Shown here: positions 1-4,793 of the stretch, one piece after another
Numbering within the stretch: the stretch's first letter is position 1
Layout of the letters: every line of letters begins with the position of its first letter
NCBI GenBank assembly: GCA_000715635.1
Contig: KL569135.1
Span: 27,014-35,852 of the forward strand
DNA length: 8,839 nucleotides
Reading direction: 5' to 3'
From: Streptomyces violaceus
GTDB lineage: Bacteria; Actinomycetota; Actinomycetes; Streptomycetales; Streptomycetaceae
Notes under the pieces: generated by a model
What the model was told of the DNA's origin: nothing
Databases searched by the model: none
The model's input: the letters and a program-made list of their open reading frames with translations, nothing else
Made by a program: the position numbers and the translations under genes

Positions 1-1424
1 GTGTAGGTGCCGGCGGTGGAGCCGAGCAGCTTCACCGAGGTCAGTGACGAGAGGTCGATCCGGTCGGCGCTCAGCGTTTTGATGGTCAGTGAGCTGCCGG
101 GCCAGCCGAGCACGGTGGCGTACAGGACGGTGTTCGCCTTGTTGCGCGTGAAGCGGATGTCCTGCGCGGTGCCGGCCGTGGGCCGGGTGAAGGAGCCGCC
201 GCCCATCTTCGTGGGTCCCTCGCCGTACGTGGTCCACGCACGGGTCGAGTACACCGACTCGCCGAAGCGCTTCAGGTGGTCTCCGATGCCCAGCAGGATG
301 TCCTTCTGGACCTCGGGGATGGTCCCGTCTTCCAGCGGCGCGATGTTCAGCAGCATGTTGCCGTTCTTGCTGACCCGGTCGATGAAGGAGTGCAGCATCT
401 GCTGGGTGCTGTAGTAGCCGATGTTCTGGGTGTAGCACCAGCTGTTGCTGGAGATGCTGTCGTCGGTGAGCCAGTACGGTGCGGTGAGGTCGGCCGGGCC
501 GCCGCGTTCGTAGTCGAAGACCTCGCCCTTGCCGTTCATGCCGTCCTTGTACGTGGCGACGACCTCGCGGCCCCAGCCGATGGCCTGGTTGTAGTAGTAC
601 GCCAGGAAGTTCAGCCGCTGCGTCTCGTCGACGGCGTCCAGGTTGAAGTCCTGCCAGAGGATGTCGGGCTCGGCCCGGTCGATGACCTCCTTGAGCTTGT
701 CGTACCAGAGCTGGTTCTCCTCCGTCGCGCCCAACTGCCCGTACAGCTTCTTCAGGCTGGGGTCGGTCTGGGCGGGCGCGTGCTCGTAGTAGCCGGTGAA
801 GTTGTAGGCGTGGTGCATGGCCACGAGCAGCTTGAGGCCCTTGGCGCGGATGGCCGTGGTGAAGATCCGCAACAGGTCCAGCCCCGGGCCCTTGTCCACG
901 GAGTTCCACTCGTTGACCTGGCTGTCCCACATGGAGAAGCCGTCATGGTGCTCCGCGACGGGTCCGGCGAACCGCGCGCCCGCGTCGACGAACAGCTGCG
1001 CCCACTCGTCGGGGTCGAAGTTCCCGCCCGCCGACTTCAGCTTCGGCTCGAACTGCACGGTGTTGCCCGCCAGATCCCGCGCGCCGACGATGAAGTTGTG
1101 GAACGGCCACGCCGACGGGTTGCCGTAGGTCGCGATGTGATGCTTGTTCGCGTTGCTGCCGCCCTCGTACATGTTGCGCGGGTACCACTCGTTGTCGTAG
1201 GCCGGAACGCTGAAGGCGCCCCAGTGGAAGTAGACGCCGAACTTGGCGTCCTGGAACCACTCCGGGGCCGGCGGGTGCCGGTCCACCGAATCCCAGTCGG
1301 GCGTGTACCTCCGGGGCGCCGCCTGCGCGCTGCCGGCACCGAACACACCTGCGGCGCCCGCCGCCGCGGCCACGCAGGTGGCACTGGCCAGGAACTGGCG
1401 TCTGTTGATCGAAGACCTCGGCAT
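1..1424 (-). CDS. Tat-exported GH29 alpha-L-fucosidase, 3' end cut off by the window edge
   Basis: Probable secreted glycoside hydrolase that removes terminal alpha-L-fucose from oligosaccharides or glycoconjugates. Visible: 474 residues. The N-terminus is a twin-arginine signal peptide (NRRQFLAS at 7-14, an alanine-rich core, likely cleavage after AQA at 33-35). The GH29 barrel follows: KFGVYFHWG (61-69) with SVPAYDNEWY, AEHHDGFSMW (157-166), and PDILWQDFNLD (253-263), whose Asp259 fits the family's catalytic nucleophile. NGNMLLNIAP (354-363) closes the barrel, and the start of a C-terminal beta-sandwich region is seen from about 390. The ATG at 1424 was chosen because it puts the Tat motif at the usual place. 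The SD is weak (GGGAT about 7 nt upstream). The gene is divergent from a GntR regulator gene across 200 nt, so local control is plausible but unproven. The family is clear; the exact linkage specificity is not. The missing tail could carry a carbohydrate-binding module. Confidence 0.93.
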   Translation of the reverse strand, partial: MPRSSINRRQFLASATCVAAAAGAAGVFGAGSAQAAPRRYTPDWDSVDRHPPAPEWFQDAKFGVYFHWGAFSVPAYDNEWYPRNMYEGGSNANKHHIATYGNPSAWPFHNFIVGARDLAGNTVQFEPKLKSAGGNFDPDEWAQLFVDAGARFAGPVAEHHDGFSMWDSQVNEWNSVDKGPGLDLLRIFTTAIRAKGLKLLVAMHHAYNFTGYYEHAPAQTDPSLKKLYGQLGATEENQLWYDKLKEVIDRAEPDILWQDFNLDAVDETQRLNFLAYYYNQAIGWGREVVATYKDGMNGKGEVFDYERGGPADLTAPYWLTDDSISSNSWCYTQNIGYYSTQQMLHSFIDRVSKNGNMLLNIAPLEDGTIPEVQKDILLGIGDHLKRFGESVYSTRAWTTYGEGPTKMGGGSFTRPTAGTAQDIRFTRNKANTVLYATVLGWPGSSLTIKTLSADRIDLSSLTSVKLLGSTAGTY

Positions 1425-1466
1425 GAAGACATCCCTGGTATGAGAGGGCAGGAGACGTTACGCACG

Positions 1467-1495
1467 AAGATCGCGCCTGAGTCATGGGATGTCAA
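1467..1495 (-). promoter_or_regulatory. Candidate promoter for the fucosidase gene
   Basis: On the minus strand a perfect TTGACA (-35, plus-strand positions 1490-1495) is followed after exactly 17 nt by GATCTT (-10, 1467-1472; 3 of 6 consensus matches). The implied transcription start, near 1460, leaves a leader of about 35 nt. A TGGTAT motif at 1436-1441 lies inside that leader. The -35 is strong and the -10 is weak. Confidence 0.5.
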
Positions 1496-1540
1496 CGGGT
1501 GGGACGGGGCGAAAAACGCGAGCAAACTCCGCACCGAAAC

Positions 1541-1588
1541 TGGTATTTCGTCTCTTACCATGACTTTCCAAACAGTCAGACATGGTAT
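1541..1588. promoter_or_regulatory. TGGTA(T) half-site cluster and dyad upstream of the GntR gene (putative operator)
   Basis: TGGTAT occurs at 1541-1546 and 1583-1588, and its inverse TACCA at 1556-1560. TACCATG (1556-1562) and CATGGTA (1581-1587) form a perfect 7-bp inverted repeat. A nested TGACT/AGTCA pair (1561-1565 and 1574-1578) extends the dyad. A -10-like TATGTT (1586-1591) overlaps the last half-site; I see no good -35 for it. A fourth TGGTAT lies at 1436-1441, near the fucosidase start. GntR-family regulators commonly bind such dyads and repress themselves; that role here is inference. Confidence 0.45.
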
Positions 1589-1624
1589 GTTTCCCGGCAC
1601 TATCCAGCTGGTGAGGAGTTCGCG

Positions 1625-2329
1625 ATGTCGCTCACGGACAAGGCCATCGAGCAGATTCGCGAGCTGATCAGGACCGGCGCCCTGCCTCCCGGTTCGAAGC
1701 TCCCTCCGGAGGCGGACCTGGCCGCCCAGTTGGGCCTGTCACGCAATCTGGCGCGTGAAGCCGTCAAGGCACTGGCCGTCGCGCGAGTGCTGGAGGTCCG
1801 GCGGGGCGACGGCACGTACGTGACCAGCCTGCAGCCGAGCCTGCTCCTGGGAGGGCTCGGCGGTGCGGTGGAACTGCTGCAGGGCGACTCGGCCGCGCTC
1901 CAGGACCTCATGGAGGTACGGCGACTCCTCGAACCGGTCGCCACGGCGCTGGCCGCCACCCGGATCTCCGAAGCCCAACTGGCCGAGGTGAAGCGGCACT
2001 TGGATGCCATGCGCGAGGCCCGCGACGATGTCGAACAGCTCAACGCCCATGACGCCGCCTTCCATCGCGCCGTCATCTCGGCCACGGGCAACGAGAGCCT
2101 CCTCGCCCTGCTGGAGGGCATCTCCGGTCGCACCCTGCGCGCCCGCATCTGGCGCGGCCTGGTCGACGACCGGGCCGCGGGCCGGACCCTCGCCGAGCAC
2201 GAGGCGATCTTCAGGGCCCTGGCCGCCCGTGACTCCGCCCTCAGCCAGGCGGCGGCTCTGCTTCATGTGAGCAACACGGAGCAGTGGCTGCGGGAACACC
2301 TGGGCTCGGGCGCGGCTCTCCCGAGCTGA
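1625..2329 (+). CDS. GntR-family transcriptional regulator, FadR subfamily (FCD domain)
   Basis: DNA-binding regulator of 234 residues. Residues 3-66 form the GntR winged helix: the GALPPGSKLPPEADLAAQLG stretch (18-37), then SRNLAREAVKALAVARVLEV and a GDGTYV wing. Residues about 90-220 form an all-helical FCD ligand-binding domain. Its metal ligands are visible with family spacing: Asp143, His147 (D-x3-H), His192 and His214. FCD regulators usually sense small organic acids or sugar acids; the ligand here cannot be read from sequence. The ATG at 1625 was chosen because GAGGAG (1613-1618) lies 6 nt upstream and the GntR fold begins at once. The frame stays open upstream to 1484, but that extension crosses the dyad-rich spacer. 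The gene is divergent from the fucosidase and ends 9 bp from the convergent XRE gene. It probably regulates itself and perhaps the fucosidase (inference). Confidence 0.92.
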   Translation: MSLTDKAIEQIRELIRTGALPPGSKLPPEADLAAQLGLSRNLAREAVKALAVARVLEVRRGDGTYVTSLQPSLLLGGLGGAVELLQGDSAALQDLMEVRRLLEPVATALAATRISEAQLAEVKRHLDAMREARDDVEQLNAHDAAFHRAVISATGNESLLALLEGISGRTLRARIWRGLVDDRAAGRTLAEHEAIFRALAARDSALSQAAALLHVSNTEQWLREHLGSGAALPS

Positions 2330-2338
2330 GGTGACGGT

Positions 2339-2911
2339 TCAGGGCGCGGGCGGCAGGTGGACCGTCATGATCAGGTCGCAGGGTCCCGCGCCGGAGCCGC
2401 GGTAGGTGTGCGAGGCGTCGCCGTCGAACGTGGCGGTCTGCCCGGCTTCCAGGGTGTGTTCCGTGCCGTCGACGATCAGCGTCATGCGGCCTGAGGTGAC
2501 GCTGACGGTTTCCACGACGCCTGCCTGGTGGGGGTGGCTGGGGTATTCCTCGTCCGGCTCCAGGCTCCAGCGCCAGACCTCTACCGGGGCCGGGCCCGAG
2601 GTCGTCAGCATGAGCCGGGCCTCGCTGCCCCGCTCGCCGGTCCACAGGGGCGCCACGGCATCGGCGGCCACGACCCGGACACGCCCTTCGGGCGGCCCCT
2701 GCATCAGGGCGGACACCGAGATGCCGAGCGTGTCGGCAAGTCGGACCAGGGTGGCCAGATTGGGATTGCCCTGGGCTTTCTCCAGGGCCACCAGGGCCCC
2801 CTTGCTCACCTGGGCCCGGCGGCCGAGCTCCTCCAGGGACAGGCCGGCCCGGGTGCGCGCCGCCCGGACGTTGTGTGCGACCGTCCGCAGGGCCGCGGCT
2901 GTCTCGACCAT
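2339..2911 (-). CDS. XRE-family regulator with C-terminal cupin domain
   Basis: A 190-residue regulator. Residues about 11-66 form an HTH_3/XRE domain (NVRAARTRAGLSLEELGRRA, then VSKGALVALEKAQGNPNLATL). Residues about 108-185 form a small cupin barrel. Cupin motif 1 is visible as H126-x-H128-x5-E134-x6-G141, and His168 supplies motif 2, so a bound metal is likely. This architecture is a widespread bacterial regulator type whose cupin senses a small ligand; the ligand is unknown here. The ATG at 2911 was chosen because AGGAGG (plus-strand 2920-2925) lies 8 nt upstream and the HTH begins shortly after. The frame runs open to 3259 on the minus strand, but that extension would overlap the divergent gene. 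Its divergent partner is the B3/B4 protein. Three direct repeats in their spacer are the likely operator. Confidence 0.92.
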   Translation of the reverse strand: MVETAAALRTVAHNVRAARTRAGLSLEELGRRAQVSKGALVALEKAQGNPNLATLVRLADTLGISVSALMQGPPEGRVRVVAADAVAPLWTGERGSEARLMLTTSGPAPVEVWRWSLEPDEEYPSHPHQAGVVETVSVTSGRMTLIVDGTEHTLEAGQTATFDGDASHTYRGSGAGPCDLIMTVHLPPAP

Positions 2912-2963
2912 CCGATCTCCCTCCTCGCCATCGACCATTCCACTACACCGCACGGTCGTTTGG

Positions 2964-2994
2964 TTGACATTGTCCGGTCGTTGCGTTGTACGGT
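2964..2994 (+). promoter_or_regulatory. Candidate promoter for the B3/B4 gene
   Basis: A perfect TTGACA at 2964-2969 is the -35 box. The -10 is ambiguous: TGTACG (2987-2992) has the ideal 17-nt spacer but a poor sequence, while TACGGT (2989-2994) fits TAnnnT with a 19-nt spacer. Transcription would begin near 3000. The boxes lie within direct-repeat units 1 and 2, which suits repression by a bound regulator. Confidence 0.5.
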
Positions 2995-3003
2995 CTGGTC
3001 GTT

Positions 3004-3014
3004 CCATTGAATGG
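3004..3014. promoter_or_regulatory. 11-bp perfect palindrome CCATTGAATGG at the predicted start site
   Basis: CCATT-G-AATGG is a perfect dyad directly after the third GGTCGTT repeat, just downstream of the predicted transcription start. Another CCATT lies at 2935-2939, close to the XRE start codon. It could be part of the operator or a small hairpin at the 5' end of the transcript. Confidence 0.3.
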
Positions 3015-3027
3015 TAAGGGACGTGCT

Positions 3028-3063
3028 GTGATCGCTCTGCTGGAAACGGAAACCCGCCCATGA
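3028..3063 (+). CDS. Possible 11-codon leader ORF translationally coupled to the B3/B4 gene
   Basis: A GTG at 3028 opens a short frame encoding (M)IALLETETRP. It stops at TGA 3061-3063, which overlaps the ATG of the next gene (3060-3062) as ATGA, the classic translational-coupling overlap. AAGGGA (3016-3021) lies 6 nt before the GTG, good SD spacing. By contrast the B3/B4 ATG has only a weak GGAAACGGA 9 nt upstream. The peptide is too short for homology or codon-bias tests, so this rests on geometry alone. A simple non-coding 5' leader is the alternative. Confidence 0.3.
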   Translation: MIALLETETRP

Positions 3064-3767
3064 CCTCCTTCCACCTCTCCCCCGCCGTCGCGGACGCCTT
3101 CCCCGGCACCTTCATCGCCCTGGTCACCGCCACCGGCCTACGCGGCCGTGAGCCCTGGCCCCGGACCAGCGCAGCGCTGGAGGAGTTGGAGCAGCAGGTC
3201 GCCGCCGGCACCTGGAACCCGGCCGACGAGACCGACCCCCGCATCGAGGCCTGGCACACCGCCTACCGCTCCTTCGGCACCAACCCCCGTCGTATCCGCC
3301 CCAGCGTCGACGCACTCGGCCGTCGCTTCGCGAAGAAGGGAACACTGCCACGCATCAATCCGGCCGTCGACTCCTACAACGCCGTCTCCGTCCGCCACGG
3401 CCTGCCCGCCGGCGCCTTCGACCTGGACCACGTCACCGGCGACGTCGGCATCCACCACGCGGACGGCACCGAGTCCTTCACTCCGCTCGGCGAACCCGAC
3501 ACCGTCGAGCACCCCAAGCCCGGCGAGATCATCTACGCGGACGACGCCGGGGTCCTGACGCGGCACTGGAACCACCGCGACGCCCACCGCACCCGCGTCA
3601 CCGAGGACTCCACCCGCGTGGCCTTCGTCCTGGAAACCCTCCACGCAGAGCGCGACGGCGATCTCCTCAAGCTCGCGGCCGACCGACTGCTGGACCTGCT
3701 CGCCCCGCATGCCACGCGGACGGCCGGGCACTACCTCACTCCGGCCCGGCCTGCGGCCACCGTCTGA
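3060..3767 (+). CDS. Stand-alone B3/B4 tRNA-binding-domain protein (COG3382-like)
   Basis: A 235-residue soluble protein that matches free-standing versions of the B3/B4 domain found in the beta subunit of phenylalanyl-tRNA synthetase. There the domain binds and edits mischarged aminoacyl-tRNA. Characteristic segments: WHTAYRSFGTNPRRIRPSVD (65-84), GTLPRINPAVDSYNAVSVRH (94-113), LPAGAFDLDHVTGDVGI (115-131), FTPLGEP (140-146), PGEIIYADDAGVLTRHWNHRD (154-174) and a conserved TEDSTRVAFVLETL (181-194). No catalytic, anticodon-binding or membrane segment is present. Known: the domain family and its editing role within PheRS. Inferred: this protein may clear misacylated tRNA or bind an amino-acid-like ligand; the cellular role of such stand-alone proteins is poorly defined. 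The ATG at 3060 fits the family N-terminus. It is transcribed divergently from the XRE-cupin gene, which probably controls it. Confidence 0.85.
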   Translation: MTSFHLSPAVADAFPGTFIALVTATGLRGREPWPRTSAALEELEQQVAAGTWNPADETDPRIEAWHTAYRSFGTNPRRIRPSVDALGRRFAKKGTLPRINPAVDSYNAVSVRHGLPAGAFDLDHVTGDVGIHHADGTESFTPLGEPDTVEHPKPGEIIYADDAGVLTRHWNHRDAHRTRVTEDSTRVAFVLETLHAERDGDLLKLAADRLLDLLAPHATRTAGHYLTPARPAATV

Positions 3768-3783
3768 GGTCGCACGCCTTGGC

Positions 3784-3839
3784 CGGGGCGAGCGTGAAGA
3801 ACACACGTGTGCGGGCGTCATCGCCCGGGCATGGCCCCG
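3784..3839. terminator. Nested dyads between convergent genes (candidate bidirectional terminator)
   Basis: CGGGGC (3784-3789) pairs with GCCCCG (3834-3839). Inside it are the perfect 10-bp palindrome CACACGTGTG (3802-3811) and a tight hairpin, CGGGCG-TCAT-CGCCCG (3812-3827). The stretch lies between the convergent B3/B4 and TetR genes, the expected place for a two-way terminator. No T-tract follows on either strand, which is common in high-GC actinomycetes. Confidence 0.4.
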
Positions 3840-3849
3840 CCGTCTCGGG

Positions 3850-4515
3850 TCAGTTGTCGCCGATGGCGTGTCCTTCGCCCCCGGCCCCGGCCGTCCCGTC
3901 GGCGTCCTCCGGCGCCGGGTCCAGCAGGACCTCGATGCCCGCTCGAAGGTAGCGCTCCAGCGTGGCGTCCGGCGCCGAGGTCAGGGCGGGTGGGCGGATC
4001 TCCGATCGCATCAGGCTGGTGCCGAGCATCCAGGCCGCCAGGAGTTCCGCCCGCAGGTCCGCGTCGGGGCCGCCGAGCCGGGCGGCCAGGCGCTGGGAGA
4101 ACACCTCTGTGAAGTCCGCCCGCAGCCGCGCCACCGCCTCGTCCCGTCCGGAAGAGCGCAGCACGGACAGCACCGGATGCGGGAAGTCACCCTCCCTCGG
4201 CGGGCCCATGAGCAGCGCGCAGAACCAGTCGGGTATCGCCTCCACCGGCTCGTCCAGCAGCGGCTCGAATATCTTGCCCGTACCCGACACGTCGTTGAAC
4301 AGCGCTTCTTTCGAGCCGAAGTAGCGGTAGACGAGGGCCGCGTCCACACCGACGTCGCCCGCGATGTCGCGCACGCTGGTTCCCTCGTAGCCGTACTTGC
4401 CGAAGCGGAAGGCCGCGGCGGCTCGCAGCGCGGTACGCGTCCCCGACGCCGAGCGTTTGTGGGCGGGCCGGCAGGCCGCCGCTTTCGACGCCTCGCCCTT
4501 GTGTGCTCCGGTCAC
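3850..4515 (-). CDS. TetR-family transcriptional regulator, divergent from the ugd operon
   Basis: A 221-residue regulator. After a basic N-terminal tail of about 20 residues, residues 24-74 form the TetR HTH: ALRAAAAFRFGKYGYEGTSV (29-48), RDIAGDVGVDAALVYRYFGS (49-68), KEALFNDV. Residues about 80-200 form the helical ligand-binding and dimerisation domain, with WF at 97-98 and an AELLAAWMLGTSLMRSE helix typical of actinobacterial TetR_C domains. The tail (about 200-221) is acidic and glycine-rich and probably disordered. The GTG at 4515 was chosen over the in-frame ATG at 4551 because a full GGAGGT (plus-strand 4523-4528) lies 7 nt upstream of it. The gene is divergent from ugd-GT-MFS across a spacer with two 16-bp dyads, the arrangement expected of an autorepressor that also controls an efflux or detoxification operon. 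The ligand is unknown; it could be the compound handled by the operon. Confidence 0.9.
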   Translation of the reverse strand: MTGAHKGEASKAAACRPAHKRSASGTRTALRAAAAFRFGKYGYEGTSVRDIAGDVGVDAALVYRYFGSKEALFNDVSGTGKIFEPLLDEPVEAIPDWFCALLMGPPREGDFPHPVLSVLRSSGRDEAVARLRADFTEVFSQRLAARLGGPDADLRAELLAAWMLGTSLMRSEIRPPALTSAPDATLERYLRAGIEVLLDPAPEDADGTAGAGGEGHAIGDN

Positions 4516-4599
4516 GTACCGCACCTCCGTGGTCCACGGCCCTTCGGCCATCCGCCCATGTTCCAGTCTTCGGCGGCTGTCTCAAAGTCACCGACCGAT

Positions 4600-4615
4600 G
4601 TCATCAATCGTTGAC
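4600..4615. promoter_or_regulatory. Putative TetR operator, left copy
   Basis: GTCATCAATCGTTGAC is an imperfect 16-bp palindrome of the form GTCAnCnATnGnTGAC. It differs by one base from the reverse complement of the copy at 4649-4664. Its TTGACT (4611-4616, plus strand) resembles a -35 box directed at ugd; the region 17 nt further on (around 4634-4641, TCATACCT) is only a weak -10. Confidence 0.6.
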
Positions 4616-4638
4616 TTACGTTCTCACCGCATGTCATA

Positions 4639-4649
4639 CCTGACTCAGG
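4639..4649. promoter_or_regulatory. 11-bp perfect palindrome CCTGACTCAGG
   Basis: CCTGA-C-TCAGG is a perfect dyad abutting, and sharing one base with, the right-hand operator copy. It lies between the two 16-bp dyads and may be a further contact for the TetR protein, or the site of a second regulator. Confidence 0.3.
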
Positions 4650-4664
4650 TCAACGATTGGTGAC
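4649..4664. promoter_or_regulatory. Putative TetR operator, right copy (inverted)
   Basis: GTCAACGATTGGTGAC is the inverted copy of 4600-4615 with 15 of 16 bases matching; the dyad centres are 49 bp apart. Read on the minus strand it offers TTGACC (plus-strand 4648-4653) as a -35-like box facing tetR, so the two copies would serve face-to-face promoters. A further inverted pair, AAGTCACC (4585-4592) with GGTGACTT (4659-4666), frames the whole block. Confidence 0.6.
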
Positions 4665-4715
4665 TTGAGTCCTCGCTGTGCCCGGGCCGTACGACGGAGT
4701 CGGCCCTTCCAGGTC

Positions 4716-4764
4716 TGCCCGCAGGACGCGACGGCGCACGTCCCGATGCCGTCGCACGCGGGCA
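4716..4764 (+). promoter_or_regulatory. Stable stem-loop in the predicted ugd 5' leader
   Basis: TGCCCGC (4716-4722) pairs with GCGGGCA (4758-4764), and GCGACGGC (4728-4735) pairs with GCCGTCGC (4748-4755). This gives a 15-bp G/C-rich stem with a 5/2-nt internal loop and a 12-nt apical loop. It ends 14 nt before the ugd SD (AAAAGG, 4779-4784). No T-run follows, so it need not be a terminator; it could stabilise the mRNA or act as a cis-regulatory RNA. No known riboswitch class was recognised. Confidence 0.45.
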
Positions 4765-4793
4765 CCCCCACCGACCGGAAAAGGTGATTCTCT

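Larger units (their letters stand above)
2953..3016. repeat. Three direct repeats spaced 22 and 21 bp in the XRE / B3-B4 divergent spacer (putative operator)
   Basis: GGTCGTT occurs at 2954-2960, 2976-2982 and 2997-3003. Each copy is followed, after two variable bases, by (G/A)TTG, giving GGTCGTTnnRTTG three times. The offsets of 22 and 21 bp are about two helical turns, so all copies face the same side of the DNA. Unit 1 covers a TTGACA -35, unit 2 covers the -10 area and unit 3 the probable start site of the B3/B4 promoter. Binding by the XRE-cupin protein is inferred from position. Confidence 0.55.

Noticed and set aside
1484..1624. N-terminal extension of the GntR frame to 1484
   Set aside because: It covers the A/T-richer, dyad-filled spacer, while the ATG at 1625 has GAGGAG at 6 nt and begins directly with the winged helix.
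276..1667. A 463-codon open frame on the plus strand across the fucosidase
   Set aside because: It is antisense to a gene with clear GH29 motifs, its translation is a low-complexity valine/arginine-rich product, and no SD is evident. It is a typical high-GC shadow frame.
2912..3259. Long N-terminal extension of the XRE-cupin frame
   Set aside because: It would cross the divergent promoter repeats and overlap the B3/B4 gene; the start at 2911 has a strong SD and begins right at the HTH.
4516..4551. Longer TetR start at ATG 4551
   Set aside because: The GTG at 4515 has a full GGAGGT at 7-nt spacing; the longer form would place that SD inside coding sequence and adds nothing TetR-like.
3709..4614. 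A 301-codon plus-strand frame over the TetR gene
   Set aside because: Antisense to a convincing TetR HTH protein with an SD-supported start; the translation is an arginine-rich shadow.
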